Positions 16,957-26,657 are shown, counted from the stretch's first letter. The stretch: DNA of 64,000 nt from Citromicrobium sp. UBA3494 (GCA_002377695.1 DFQH01000009.1:1-64000), one strand, 5' to 3'. The notes: generated from the sequence alone by a model not told the origin. Numbers and translations are program-made.

Positions 16957-19347
16957 CTAGAATGCGAAGTCGACACCCAGCCTGATCGTGCGCGGACGCA
17001 GCGGGGTTTCCTGCGCACGCACGACCGCGAACGGGGTGCCCAGCGCGAACCGGTTGCCCTTCGCGTCGGCCAGGTTGGTGAGCGAAAGCGTACCGCCGAT
17101 CCGATCGTTCCCTACCCGGACGGTCAGCCCGCTATCGAGATAGTCCCCCTGGAAATCGCCCAGTTCGGGGCCGATACCCAGCCGCGACTTCCCGATATAG
17201 CTGGCCCACGCGCGCGCATCGAGATCGAGACCCGGGCCGATGGGGCGGGAGTATTCCAGACCCAATCGCCCGGAAAATTCCGCAATATTGGGCACATGGG
17301 AGGTCCGCCCGAGAAGAAGGATCAGGTTGAAGGGCGGCTCGTCGATCGAACTGCGATTGACGCTGGCCCCGCCGCTCACACGCAGATCGGGGGTTATATA
17401 GAGCCCGCTGCTCGCGCTGATCGTCCAGACCCGACCGTCGCCGATATTGGCCGTGCTGGGCAACCCGGCGAGATCGATGAAATCGGCCTGGATGTCGTTC
17501 CATCTGGTATAGGACAGGTTGAGCGCGAGATCGAAGGGATCGCGGCCCGGCCGCCCGTGACGTACCCCCACCTCGAAGGTTTTCGCATCGTCGCGATCGA
17601 ACCTGCGCACGAAATCGCCCTCGATCGCCAGCCCGCCCGGGCGAAAGCCCTCCTGATAGCGCAGATAGAGGCTGGTTTCCGGTGCAAGCCGGGCGAGCAG
17701 CGAGGCCGACGGCAGGAAGGCCGACTGATCGCGCTTCGCCGTCACCGCCGCGCGCTCCATCGCCAGCGCGGCAGAGACATCCTCCGCGCTGCCGCCCAGT
17801 CGCACCAGCGAATAGCGGGCACCCAGCGTGGCGGTGAGATTGTCGTGCAACCGATAGGAGCCCTCCGCGTAGACCGTCCCCTCGGCTACGGTATTGAGAA
17901 CCCCGGTCGTGGCGGCACGGAGCAATGCCTGCTGCAGGCTGCGGCTCAGCTCGGTCCGGTTGTCCACCAGACTCATCCCGGCAACCCAGCCGAACCTGTT
18001 CCCGATCGGCTGCCACAGCCGCGTTTCATGCGCGATCATGCGGGTTTCGTTGCGCTGCACGAACACCCGGTCGCGCTGGACATCCGTGGTGGCGTCGTAT
18101 CGTTCCTGCAGGGTCTGCCCGGTGATGGCGGTGGACGAGCGCAAGCGCACGGTGCCGATGCGACCGTCGATCACGAGCTGGCCGTGCAGATAGTCCGCCT
18201 CCGAGCCTTCGCGGACCCTCGCCGCGCTGTCGTAGCCGGGCTGGTCGCGGGTGACATACTGGCTGTCGCGCGCGTGCGTGGTCTGGCCGAGGCCGATGAG
18301 GTCCATCGTCCAGTCGGACGCCAGCCGGGTCCGCAGGATGGCTCGACCGGAGAGGATCGAGGTCCGGTTGACGTCGGCACGATCAAGGTAGGGCTTGTCG
18401 ATATAGCCACCCTCGCTCACCGCATCGAGGGTGACGCGAAGCGCGGCCCTGTCCGTCTTCAGCGGAAGATTGGCGACCAGGCCGATATCGCCGCTGGCGT
18501 CTCCGTGTTCGGTCAGCGCCCCACCCAGCGTGCCCGTGCCATATGTGCTGCCAAGGTCGGGGTTGTTGGGCACCAGCCTGATGATGCCGCCTAGCGAACC
18601 TGCGCCATACAAGGTGCCCTGCGGCCCTTCGAGGACTTCCACCCGGTCCAGATCCGACAGCCTGAGATCGGGATCGGGCGCGTTGTAGCTCAGCCTGATA
18701 TCGCCCAGATATTGCCCGACGGTCGCCTGGGTAGGCCCGGTGAAGCTGGAGTCCGCGATGCCCCGGATGAACAGCTTGTTGCGCCCGCTGCCCAGATAGG
18801 TCGACGAAACCGTGGCAACGCGCTGGGTGATCTTCTCGGTCCCGCCCACGCCGCCCAGCGACAATTCCTCACCCTCGAGCATGGCGACCTGCGCCGGCAT
18901 GTCCTTCAGGGGCAGTTCGCGCTTGCTGGCGGTCACCACGATTTCCGGAGGCGGGACGGCGGGCGGCGGCGGAGGCGGCGGGACGGGCCTTGCTTCTACC
19001 CGCTTGGGAGGTGGCGTGCGGCGCGCGGGGGCGGCGCGTTCGGGAAGCGGATCGAGCCGCCACGCGCTCGAACTGATGCGGACTGCGCGGGCATCCGCCG
19101 CCCGGGCCAGCCTCTGCACGGCTGCCTGAACCGACATGGTGCCGCGAATGCGGGCGACCCGCCGCGAAGAAAGGCCCGAACCGTTGACGACGATGCTCGA
19201 TCCGGTCTGGCGCGCCAGCGCGATGGCGGATTCCGCGAGCGTTCCGGCGGGCACATCGATGCGCCGCTCCTGCGCGCTGGCCGGGCAGGGGGCGCTCGCC
19301 ACGAGGGCCGCGACCGGGGCTGCGACAAGAAGCGTATACGCGCGCAT
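16957..19347 (-). CDS. TonB-dependent receptor with STN signalling domain
   Basis: A 796-residue outer-membrane receptor. The ATG at 19347, two bases after the FecR stop, gives a signal peptide ending ASAQ. An STN domain (about 25-100: LAESAIALARQTGSSIVV) follows, which in this family passes a signal to a FecR protein. A polyproline linker leads to the TonB box EIVVTASKR, the plug (RDIADSS-like and EGPQGTLYGAGSLGG) and a 22-strand barrel ending in VDFAF. The ligand, a siderophore or other nutrient, cannot be read from the sequence. The upstream FecR and sigma factor complete a cell-surface signalling system. Confidence 0.9.
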   Translation of the reverse strand: MRAYTLLVAAPVAALVASAPCPASAQERRIDVPAGTLAESAIALARQTGSSIVVNGSGLSSRRVARIRGTMSVQAAVQRLARAADARAVRISSSAWRLDPLPERAAPARRTPPPKRVEARPVPPPPPPPAVPPPEIVVTASKRELPLKDMPAQVAMLEGEELSLGGVGGTEKITQRVATVSSTYLGSGRNKLFIRGIADSSFTGPTQATVGQYLGDIRLSYNAPDPDLRLSDLDRVEVLEGPQGTLYGAGSLGGIIRLVPNNPDLGSTYGTGTLGGALTEHGDASGDIGLVANLPLKTDRAALRVTLDAVSEGGYIDKPYLDRADVNRTSILSGRAILRTRLASDWTMDLIGLGQTTHARDSQYVTRDQPGYDSAARVREGSEADYLHGQLVIDGRIGTVRLRSSTAITGQTLQERYDATTDVQRDRVFVQRNETRMIAHETRLWQPIGNRFGWVAGMSLVDNRTELSRSLQQALLRAATTGVLNTVAEGTVYAEGSYRLHDNLTATLGARYSLVRLGGSAEDVSAALAMERAAVTAKRDQSAFLPSASLLARLAPETSLYLRYQEGFRPGGLAIEGDFVRRFDRDDAKTFEVGVRHGRPGRDPFDLALNLSYTRWNDIQADFIDLAGLPSTANIGDGRVWTISASSGLYITPDLRVSGGASVNRSSIDEPPFNLILLLGRTSHVPNIAEFSGRLGLEYSRPIGPGLDLDARAWASYIGKSRLGIGPELGDFQGDYLDSGLTVRVGNDRIGGTLSLTNLADAKGNRFALGTPFAVVRAQETPLRPRTIRLGVDFAF

Positions 19348-19349
19348 CG

Positions 19350-20270
19350 TCAGCTTCCGTCGAGAATCCAGACGTCGCCGTCCTGCCGGACATCGATCCC
19401 GAGCAGCGGGCCGAGCGCCGCCGGATCGCGGCGCAGCGGATCGATCGCAACGCTCCCCGAAATCGACCGGTCGCGTCCCTGTTCGGCGGTTCGGTAGGCA
19501 ATGCCCGTCGCCCGCGCGAGGTCGCTCGCCACCTGCGCCAGCGGCGCATCGCGGAAGGTGAGGCGCCCTTCCCGCCACTCGCCGACCTGCTCCAGGGGCA
19601 CGGTTTCGATACGGTAGGAACCCGCCCCGCGATCGAAATGCAGGACCTCGCCGGGGTCGATGCGCGCGGCGGGGCCACCGGGGTTGTAGATCACCGCGCC
19701 TTCGGCGACTCCCACCGCGACCGCGGCCTCGCGGATCGCAACCTCGAACACGGTCCCCGCATCGACGAGCTGCGCATCGCCCACCGCGAGACGGAAGGGA
19801 GCGGCCTCGTCGTGCCGGATCTCGAACAGGGCGCGCCCGCTGTTCAGGCGCGCCTGGCGTTCGCCATCGATCACGATTTCGGTATCGCCCGCCAGGAAGA
19901 CCGTGCTGCCATCCTCCAGCGCGATCTTGCGCGTTTCGCCCGGCGCGGTGGTGTAGGTCATCCCGGCATCCCCGGCGGGCCATAGCCATAGCGCGGCAAG
20001 GATTGCGAGACACGCGGCAAGCGCGGGCGCGAGCCAGCGGCGTGGCGAGCTTTCCTCTTCCTCCTCCGACCATTCGGGATCGTTTGCAGGGATCGAGCCG
20101 AGTGCCCGGGCCCCGTCCTCCGCCGCAACCATCGCATGGTCGTAAGCCTCGGCGTGCGCGGGTGAGGCCTCCAGCCAGTCGGTAAACGCGGCCCAGTCCG
20201 CGAAGTCCGGCTCCGACGTTCGTACCGCCCACATCGCGGCTTCATCCAGGGTTTGCTGATCAACCGCCAT
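19350..20270 (-). CDS. FecR-family anti-sigma factor
   Basis: A 306-residue inner-membrane regulator. The N-terminal cytoplasmic part has the DUF4880 pattern (AAMWAVRTSEPDFADWAAF and WLEASPAHAEAYD) that holds the sigma factor. One membrane helix lies at about 79-97 (WLAPALAACLAILAALWLW). The periplasmic FecR domain (TAPGETRKIALEDGSTVFL) follows and ends in an STN-like segment that should contact the receptor. It sits between the ECF sigma gene and the receptor in the standard order, with a 38-base gap to the sigma gene. Confidence 0.92.
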   Translation of the reverse strand: MAVDQQTLDEAAMWAVRTSEPDFADWAAFTDWLEASPAHAEAYDHAMVAAEDGARALGSIPANDPEWSEEEEESSPRRWLAPALAACLAILAALWLWPAGDAGMTYTTAPGETRKIALEDGSTVFLAGDTEIVIDGERQARLNSGRALFEIRHDEAAPFRLAVGDAQLVDAGTVFEVAIREAAVAVGVAEGAVIYNPGGPAARIDPGEVLHFDRGAGSYRIETVPLEQVGEWREGRLTFRDAPLAQVASDLARATGIAYRTAEQGRDRSISGSVAIDPLRRDPAALGPLLGIDVRQDGDVWILDGS

Positions 20271-20308
20271 TCACGAATGCTCCTGGCAACATGACGGAGT
20301 CCTTGCCA

Positions 20309-20839
20309 TCATACCTCATCCAGCCGCTCCCGCAATTCGGCCAGAGCCCGATAGACAAGCCGCAAATCGCTCTCGACAGTGCTGATGCTCACGCCCAATT
20401 CCCCGGCGATCACCCGCTGGGTCACGCCGTCGATGCGGGTGCGGCGAAACACCGCCACCGCCCGCTCCGGCAATGGGGCCAGCGCTTCTTCGACGCGTGC
20501 TGCAAGCTGCCTGCCCGCAACCACCCGTTCGGCCGATGGACTGTCGGAGACGCCGATGGTCGCGCCGCCGTGTCCTTCGGTCCACGCGGCATCGCGCAAT
20601 TGCGCCTGCCTTGCGGAGCGATAGCGGTCGATCATCGCCGCGTTGGCCGCGCGATAGAGATAGGCGAGCGGCGCCGCTATCGGCCCGGCCTGCCCCCGCG
20701 AAATCCTCAACCAGACGTCCTGCAATATGTCCTCGGCATCGTCGCCCGCCCCGCGCGCGACGAGAAAGCGGAGCAGTGTTTCCCTGTTTGCCAGGAAAAC
20801 CGCCTCTAGTCCGTCGTGAGGATCGCCGGAGTGTGCCAA
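20309..20839 (-). CDS. ECF sigma factor, FecI-like
   Basis: A 176-residue sigma factor with region 2 (DDAEDILQDVWLRI) and region 4 (LPERAVAVFRRTRIDGVTQRVIA, then LGVSISTVESDL). These bind the -10 and -35 elements of target promoters when FecR is triggered. The proposed start is TTG at 20839: there is an in-frame stop a short way upstream and no ATG or GTG in the N-terminal part. It is the first gene of the surface-signalling set and may also drive the autotransporter at the end of the run. The 233-base gap to the divergent pheA-like gene shows no further gene. Confidence 0.9.
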   Translation of the reverse strand: MAHSGDPHDGLEAVFLANRETLLRFLVARGAGDDAEDILQDVWLRISRGQAGPIAAPLAYLYRAANAAMIDRYRSARQAQLRDAAWTEGHGGATIGVSDSPSAERVVAGRQLAARVEEALAPLPERAVAVFRRTRIDGVTQRVIAGELGVSISTVESDLRLVYRALAELRERLDEV

Positions 20840-21072
20840 CGTCGGGTGTACTCGCTTGCGCAGGCGGATGACCGATCAAGATACCCTGGGTGGTCGGGCC
20901 GGGCGGACTCGCCAGTAAAATCGATGCCGCAATTCCGCGCGTGAGTTATGGGCATTGCGTGCGTGTGGCAATAGGCACGACAGGTTTTCGAATGTGCCCG
21001 GCCGCGATTGAAAGTGGTTTTTCCCGCACGACAAGCTAACGCCGCTCCCTCGCATGTTGCACGGAGAATGCC

Positions 21073-21939
21073 TTGAACCATGAAGCGCCCGCAGCTGGTT
21101 CGATTGCCTTTCAGGGCGAACCCGGGGCATTTTCGCATCTGGCCTGCCGCGAATACGCGCCGGATTTCACCCCCCTGCCCTGCCCCAGCTTCTACGATGC
21201 CTTCGAAGCAGCGGCGAGCGGGCAAGCATCGCTCGCCCTGCTGCCGGTGGAGAACCTGCTTGCCGGAAGGGTGGCCGATGTTCATCAGCTGCTTCACTCC
21301 ATCGATCTCTACGCCGTGGGCGAGCATTATCAGCCCATCCGGTTCGAACTGCTGGGCGTACCCGGTGCGAAGATCGCGGACATCACGACGATCGCCAGTC
21401 ATGTCCACGCGCTGGCGCAATGCCGCAAGCTGATCCGGGAGCTGAATGCGAAGAGCTTCGCGGCCGGCGACACGGCGGGATCGGCGAAAGCGCTGGCCGA
21501 AGACCGGGATCGCCATCGCGGGGTGCTCGCATCGTCGCTCGCCGCGGAGCTGTACGGGCTGGACGTGCTGCGTTCAGATGTGGCCGACCAGACGAACAAT
21601 TTCACGCGCTTCGTCGCGTTCTCGAAGACACCATATCCCTGCCGTCCGGCGGCTGAGGACGCACTTTTCGTCACCTCCATCATCGCGCAGACCAGGAACG
21701 TTCCCTCCGCCCTGTTCAGGCTCCTCACGGTCTTTGTCGCCAATGGTGTCAATGTGTCTCGTCTGGAGAGCGGCCTGCTTGGTGACAATTTCGAATGCTC
21801 GTCTTTCCAGATCGATTTCGAAACATCCGAACCGGCGGTTCAGCCACTGCTGGAGGGATGTCGGCATTACACCGATTCGCTGCGGGTGATCGGCACCTAT
21901 CCCGCTGCCGATTTTCGCCTGTCCCGCCACGCGAAATAG
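21073..21939 (+). CDS. pheA: Prephenate dehydratase with ACT domain (divergent)
   Basis: A 288-residue enzyme converting prephenate to phenylpyruvate in phenylalanine synthesis. The N-terminal motif GEPGAFSHLA, the catalytic NNFTRF near residue 180 and the C-terminal ACT domain define the family. Two usual motifs are altered: PVENLLAGRV has Leu where PIENS has Ser, and the ACT phenylalanine-binding ESRP reads ESGL, so feedback control may be weak or lost. The start is TTG at 21073, supported by GGAGA seven bases upstream. Its position among peptide-handling genes suggests a paralogue or an aminotransferase-linked role. Confidence 0.82.
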   Translation: MNHEAPAAGSIAFQGEPGAFSHLACREYAPDFTPLPCPSFYDAFEAAASGQASLALLPVENLLAGRVADVHQLLHSIDLYAVGEHYQPIRFELLGVPGAKIADITTIASHVHALAQCRKLIRELNAKSFAAGDTAGSAKALAEDRDRHRGVLASSLAAELYGLDVLRSDVADQTNNFTRFVAFSKTPYPCRPAAEDALFVTSIIAQTRNVPSALFRLLTVFVANGVNVSRLESGLLGDNFECSSFQIDFETSEPAVQPLLEGCRHYTDSLRVIGTYPAADFRLSRHAK

Positions 21940-21975
21940 AGCCCGGCGGCGCGGAGCGCACGCGCCTCGCCCGAC

Positions 21976-23523
21976 CTATTCTGGCACGTCCGGGTCGCCA
22001 TCGGCCAGGCAGTTCACCGTCGGGTCGAAAGTATTGATCTCGCTTCCCGCAGGCGCGGTGCGGCCGGGGATGAGCCTCGTATAGGCATCGAGCGCCTCGG
22101 CCATCGTCTCTCCCATGTCGAGGGCCGCCAGCGCGCGGTTGCCCGCATAGTGGGTCAGTAGCTTGCGGGCGGCATCGCGGTCGCCCTGCGCGATCAGGGT
22201 CACCGCGCTGCGCTCCACCCAGCCCAGATCGGCCATCGTCTCTGCCTCGAAGGCGCTGAGCATATCGGTGACGGGCGGCAGCAGGCGTTTCGGGTCGGAG
22301 CAGGCGTAGTACATCACCCGCTTGAACGTGCGCCCGGCGAAGCGCGTCGCCTCCTGCATCTGGTAATCGGGGTTGAGGAAGGTCGAAGCCGAATCCTTGG
22401 TCAGGTAGCGGTGCTGGGCATACTCCATCGGCACGTCCTGACCGCCGAGCCACCAGACGTTGAACGGCGCCGTGACCGATCCTGTTGGCGCATTCCAGAC
22501 GCGGATCAGGTCCGGGTCCGAAAGGTCGGAACGAAGGCTGACCACCTGTCCGTAGCCGCTGTCGTCGTCGACCACCCGCGGGTCGCGTACGCGCTCCATC
22601 AGGTCGGCCTCGCTCACCGGCGCCATCGCGCGCGTCGCGGCTTCCATCGCGGCGGGTGACATCAGCTTGATGCCCGGATCGTGATAGTCGCGGATGCTCT
22701 GGTCGCCATAGACGTGCTGCACGTTGAACGGCTTGCCAGAAGCCGGATCGTACCAGCCCTGCCCCACGGCGAAGGCAATGAAGTTGTCCGACGCGAGGTA
22801 ATCGGGATCATTCTCAAGATCGGTCGGGATCTCGCCGATCCCGCCGGGGTAGAGCACACCGACATCATCCGCTCCCAGCCGCTCGGCCACCCACAGGCCC
22901 TGGCCGCCCGCGAACTCCCACACGACCCAGCCCTCGTTCGGGTCGGCAATCAGGTGGGTGTTGCCGCCATAGGTCGCAAAGCCGTGCTGCGCGATCAGGT
23001 CGCCGATGATCTCCACCCCTTCACGCGCGGTGCGGGCACGCTCCATCACGATGCGGGCGAGATCGGAATATTGCAGGCCGCGCTGCGGGCGCGGGGTCAT
23101 GTCTACCAGTTCCTGCCGACTCGGCGCCCATACGTCGCGCACCGCCACCTGATGCTCGTTCACGCCGCCATTGGTCAGCGGCGGCGGGAAGCCTTCGAAA
23201 TCGGTGTAGGCCATCTGCATGTAGCGGAACGTGTGCGCCACCTGCGGGATTTCGATCAGCTCACCGGGAATGACCGCATCGGCGGTGACGCCCACGGTGA
23301 TCCTCGCGTCGGCCGGGTGGTCCTGCGCCGGTACGATTTCCAGCCAGTGGCTCGAAACCTCCTCGCCCGTGCCGCCGAGCATCACGCTGCCGTCCTCGGT
23401 CAGATCCTTACCGACGTAATAGGCGTAGCTGGCCTGCGCGGTGGTAGTGACAGCAAGTGCGGCGCAGGCGATTACAGCGCCAACGGCACGCAGGAGAGAG
23501 GACACGAGGAGGGGCTCCTTCAT
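21976..23523 (-). CDS. Peptidase C69 family dipeptidase, secreted, Ser nucleophile position
   Basis: A 515-residue Ntn-hydrolase of the C69/PepD type, exported by a signal peptide ending TTAQA. In the family the mature N-terminal residue is a catalytic Cys before a segment like VGKxxTxDGS. Here the equivalent residue is Ser32 (SYAYYVGKDLTEDGS). The following GGTGEEVSSHWLEIVP and GVNEHQVAV motifs are well kept. Serine can serve as an Ntn nucleophile, so activity is plausible. It probably releases amino acids from dipeptides in the periplasm. It lies just downstream of a TonB receptor on the same strand and converges with pheA. Confidence 0.85.
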   Translation of the reverse strand: MKEPLLVSSLLRAVGAVIACAALAVTTTAQASYAYYVGKDLTEDGSVMLGGTGEEVSSHWLEIVPAQDHPADARITVGVTADAVIPGELIEIPQVAHTFRYMQMAYTDFEGFPPPLTNGGVNEHQVAVRDVWAPSRQELVDMTPRPQRGLQYSDLARIVMERARTAREGVEIIGDLIAQHGFATYGGNTHLIADPNEGWVVWEFAGGQGLWVAERLGADDVGVLYPGGIGEIPTDLENDPDYLASDNFIAFAVGQGWYDPASGKPFNVQHVYGDQSIRDYHDPGIKLMSPAAMEAATRAMAPVSEADLMERVRDPRVVDDDSGYGQVVSLRSDLSDPDLIRVWNAPTGSVTAPFNVWWLGGQDVPMEYAQHRYLTKDSASTFLNPDYQMQEATRFAGRTFKRVMYYACSDPKRLLPPVTDMLSAFEAETMADLGWVERSAVTLIAQGDRDAARKLLTHYAGNRALAALDMGETMAEALDAYTRLIPGRTAPAGSEINTFDPTVNCLADGDPDVPE

Positions 23524-23601
23524 AATCGGGAGCCCCTCTTGTCCGTCGGGCCACAGGGCCGGTCAAGCTTGGCGATGGTCAGGACCTTGCTTTCCCGCCG
23601 A

Positions 23602-26460
23602 TCACTTGAACCAGAAGGTTGCGGAGAAGTAGAACTCCCGACCCACGCTGTTGTACCACGAGCTGTTGTAATACGGGTAAGAGGCGTGCGTCGGGTCCTT
23701 CACCGGATCGCTGTCGAGCAGGTTGTTGATCCAGAAGTTCAGCCGGATGTTCTCCGTCGCCCAATATTGCGTGGACAGGTTGTACCACACGCTGCTGTCG
23801 ATCCGCCCATCCCAGTTCCAGTTGGTCAGCTCCCCGGTATAGAGCGCGGTCAGGGATACTTTGAACTCGTCCGTACTGATCGTGGCCCAGGCCTTGCCCT
23901 TTTCCCGGGCCACGCCGTAACCCTGCGAAACATCGAACTTGTCGATCACCGGGTCGCCCGGATACTGCAGCAGCGTGTGGTTCAACACGTAGGTGAACGA
24001 CCCGCCAAGCGACAGATCCCAGACCTCGTCGAGAGAGAACCAGCCGTCCGCATAGAAATCGAGCCCGTCGGTGACCTGCTGAGCGGTGTTCACCGGCAGC
24101 ACATCGATCAGCCGGATATCGCCCGCCAGCGGCCCGCTATCGTACCGTTCCACCCGCGCCAGTGCGTCCTGACAGGTCGGCGAGTTCACATCGACCGACG
24201 TGCCATCGAACGTCGTGCCCAGCCGACAGGCCGCTTCGTCGCGCAGAAGGAGATCGGTGCTGAGGTTGAGCACTTCGTCGTTCAGTTCGACCCGGAAATA
24301 ATCGGCCGAGAACTGCCAGCGCGAACTGGGCGCCCACACGATGCCCGCGGTGATCGATTCCGCGGTTTCGGGCAGCAGGTCGGGATTGCCGCCCCTGCGG
24401 CCCACGAAATTCGACCAATCGGAATAGATACAATCATTGGCGCTCGCCGAAGCATCGTCGACGCGGCAATTGTAATAATCCGCGCCCGAAGAATTCACCG
24501 TGCCCTGCCCACGATAGACGTAGTGCAGGTCCGGCGCGCGGAAACCGGTGCCCATTGCGCCCCGAAGCAGCAGGGTATCGGTCGGGCGCAGTTCGGCGCC
24601 CAGGTTGTAGGTGAACTGGCCGAAATCATTGTCGGCATACTTGTACCGGTCGTACCGTCCGGCCCCGGTCAGCTGGAAGAAATCGAAGACCGGAACCCGG
24701 ACTTCCGCGCCCACACCCCAGTGATCGCGCTTCCCTGCGCCGTCGGAATCCTGAATGCCGACGTAATACTGGGTCAGCGCTTTGGGATCGGGATTGATCT
24801 CGTACCCCGCATCGCCGATTTCTGCCACTGCTGCGAAACCGACCGGGCCAGCGGGAAGCTGGAAGATTTCCGCAGTGCTCACGGTTGCCTGGAAATTGTT
24901 GACCCAGGTCTTGGGATTATAGACCGTATCGGCAGAGATACTTGCGTATTCCGCAGGCGTCAGCGCGGTGAAGAGCCGCGAAGGATCGGCATCGAAGCGC
25001 TGATATCCGCTGGTGTTGGTCGGATCGTCGACCGGCTGGCCGAGGAAGAAGTCGTTGGCCGCGTCGATGACGATCTCCGGCCACGAGATGCGCGAACGGT
25101 ACTCGGCGTGGTTGTAGTAAACCTCGTAATTCCATTCCTCGCCCAGACCGGGATCGAACGTCCCCTTGATGCCGGGCGTGATGTTGAACGTGTACGAACG
25201 CGCCTTGATCATCGAGTTTTCGAAGCCGCCGGTTTCTTCCGGCGTGAAGATGCGCTGCCAGTAATCGAGCCCGTCGTCCCAGTAGGAATTCGTGACGTCG
25301 ATATAGTCGGGATTGTAGAACAGGCCCGATTCATCGCCGTCGGGGGCCTGATAGTACCAGGTCTTGAAACCGTTGAGCACCTGCCGTTCGACATAGCCGA
25401 ACTGCGCATCGAGGAAGAGGTCGATGCTGTCGCTCACCTCGTATCCGGAGGAGCTGTAGACGTTGAACTGGTCCCAGCCCGATGTGATCGCGCCGTAGCC
25501 CCAGGCTTCCTGGCTGCCGCAGAAATAGCCCGGCGTGGTGGCATAGCTTGGATATTCGAAGCCGTAGCCTTCGCGGCTGGCGTAGTAGGTCGAGCCCTGG
25601 TTGGTGAACGAGAGCGAGTCGCAAGTCGCCTGGCCCGGATCTATGTAATAGCCGTCGGAATCCGTGCGCAGGAAGTTGCGATAGGCGAGATCCGAGGTGG
25701 GGTTGTCGAGGCCCGAATCCTGGATGTCGCGCTCGAAGCCGAACAGCTGTTCCTGGTGGCTGTATTGGGCGCCGATCAGCGTATAGAACCGGTCGGTCTC
25801 GAAGCCGGTCGTCAGGGACAGACGGTAGGATTCGCCGCCGCCGCGCCCCGTCAATCCGACGCGCGCATCGACACGGGTGTATTCGACCTCCTCGTTGAGC
25901 TTGAAGTTGACCACACCGGAGATAGCGTCCGAACCATAGATGGCGGAAGCCGCCCCGCTCAGCACCTCGACCGAGTCGATGAAGCCTGCCGGGATGCTCG
26001 AAATATCGGCGACATTGCTGTTGCCGCCATAGGGCATGGGGAAGTTGGCGATCCGGCGCCCGTTGACCAGGACCAGCGTATGGTTCGGCCCGAGCCCGCG
26101 CAGATCGACCTGCTGCGCGCCCGGCGTGAAGGTGTTCGCACCAAAATCCTGCGCGGTCTGGGTCTCGCCATTATTCTGCGAAAGCGAGGCGAGGATTTCG
26201 GGCACGTCCGCGTAGCCCTGTTCCAGAATATCGTCCGAGGTGATCGTCACCACGGGCGCCGGGCCTTCCTGCTCGATCCGCGGGATGCGGGACCCGACGA
26301 CGGTTATCGTGTCCGACTGCGTGGAAGCCGTGTCCTCGGCGTTCTCATCGGTTTCGTCGCCTGCATCCGCCTCGCTGGCGGCAGGCACATTCTGCGCGGC
26401 GGCGGCGGTGGCTAGAAGGCTGGTGCCGGCGAGCGCGACGGCGATTGAGATACGGCGCAT
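23602..26460 (-). CDS. TonB-dependent receptor, probable peptide or oligomer importer
   Basis: A 952-residue outer-membrane receptor. The ATG at 26460, preceded by a strong GAGGGG, gives a signal peptide ending AAAAQ. The TonB box DTITVVGSRI is near residue 45, followed by a plug with LVLVNGRRIANFP and SVEVLSGAASAIYGSDA and a long barrel ending in an aromatic FWFK. This subtype is common in Sphingomonadales and Xanthomonadales and is often linked to peptide or oligomer uptake. No STN domain is present. Its neighbours, an Lrp regulator and periplasmic peptidases, favour a peptide ligand (inference). Confidence 0.88.
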   Translation of the reverse strand: MRRISIAVALAGTSLLATAAAAQNVPAASEADAGDETDENAEDTASTQSDTITVVGSRIPRIEQEGPAPVVTITSDDILEQGYADVPEILASLSQNNGETQTAQDFGANTFTPGAQQVDLRGLGPNHTLVLVNGRRIANFPMPYGGNSNVADISSIPAGFIDSVEVLSGAASAIYGSDAISGVVNFKLNEEVEYTRVDARVGLTGRGGGESYRLSLTTGFETDRFYTLIGAQYSHQEQLFGFERDIQDSGLDNPTSDLAYRNFLRTDSDGYYIDPGQATCDSLSFTNQGSTYYASREGYGFEYPSYATTPGYFCGSQEAWGYGAITSGWDQFNVYSSSGYEVSDSIDLFLDAQFGYVERQVLNGFKTWYYQAPDGDESGLFYNPDYIDVTNSYWDDGLDYWQRIFTPEETGGFENSMIKARSYTFNITPGIKGTFDPGLGEEWNYEVYYNHAEYRSRISWPEIVIDAANDFFLGQPVDDPTNTSGYQRFDADPSRLFTALTPAEYASISADTVYNPKTWVNNFQATVSTAEIFQLPAGPVGFAAVAEIGDAGYEINPDPKALTQYYVGIQDSDGAGKRDHWGVGAEVRVPVFDFFQLTGAGRYDRYKYADNDFGQFTYNLGAELRPTDTLLLRGAMGTGFRAPDLHYVYRGQGTVNSSGADYYNCRVDDASASANDCIYSDWSNFVGRRGGNPDLLPETAESITAGIVWAPSSRWQFSADYFRVELNDEVLNLSTDLLLRDEAACRLGTTFDGTSVDVNSPTCQDALARVERYDSGPLAGDIRLIDVLPVNTAQQVTDGLDFYADGWFSLDEVWDLSLGGSFTYVLNHTLLQYPGDPVIDKFDVSQGYGVAREKGKAWATISTDEFKVSLTALYTGELTNWNWDGRIDSSVWYNLSTQYWATENIRLNFWINNLLDSDPVKDPTHASYPYYNSSWYNSVGREFYFSATFWFK

Positions 26461-26631
26461 GTTATTGTCCCCCCTCGGGCGGTGAACGCCCGCGAACATG
26501 TTGACTTCGCCAATCCGGCGACCCCTCCCCGTGCGGCGGCATGCTGGTGTTCGCATGCGCAACGCATTGGACCTTGTGCGAAAACTATATCGCGCTCACC
26601 CGGCGACTTTTGCACAATACAAGCGAGACGG

Positions 26632-26646
26632 CGACAAATTCTGTCG
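26632..26646. promoter_or_regulatory. Possible Lrp-type operator upstream of the TonB receptor
   Basis: CGACA-AATTC-TGTCG is a 15-bp dyad with 5-base arms and spacer, in the gap between lrp and the TonB receptor. Its centre CAAATTCTG fits most of the core of the E. coli Lrp consensus. The size and arm geometry equal those of the dyad at 27172-27186, though the arm sequences differ. Confidence 0.3.
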
Positions 26647-26657
26647 TGGCAGCCCTG

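Noticed and set aside
13647..16985. Very long plus-strand open frame (over 1100 codons) opposite the autotransporter gene
   Set aside because: It mirrors the autotransporter gene, has no recognisable domain and is typical of antisense frames in GC-rich DNA.
19348..20232. Extension of the STN-type TonB receptor to 1091 residues
   Set aside because: The added part is a shadow of fecR and would abolish the signal peptide that starts at 19347.
22681..26415. 1244-codon plus-strand open frame opposite the C69 and TonB receptor genes
   Set aside because: It crosses two well-supported genes and their gap, and its residue composition is low-complexity and unlike any family.
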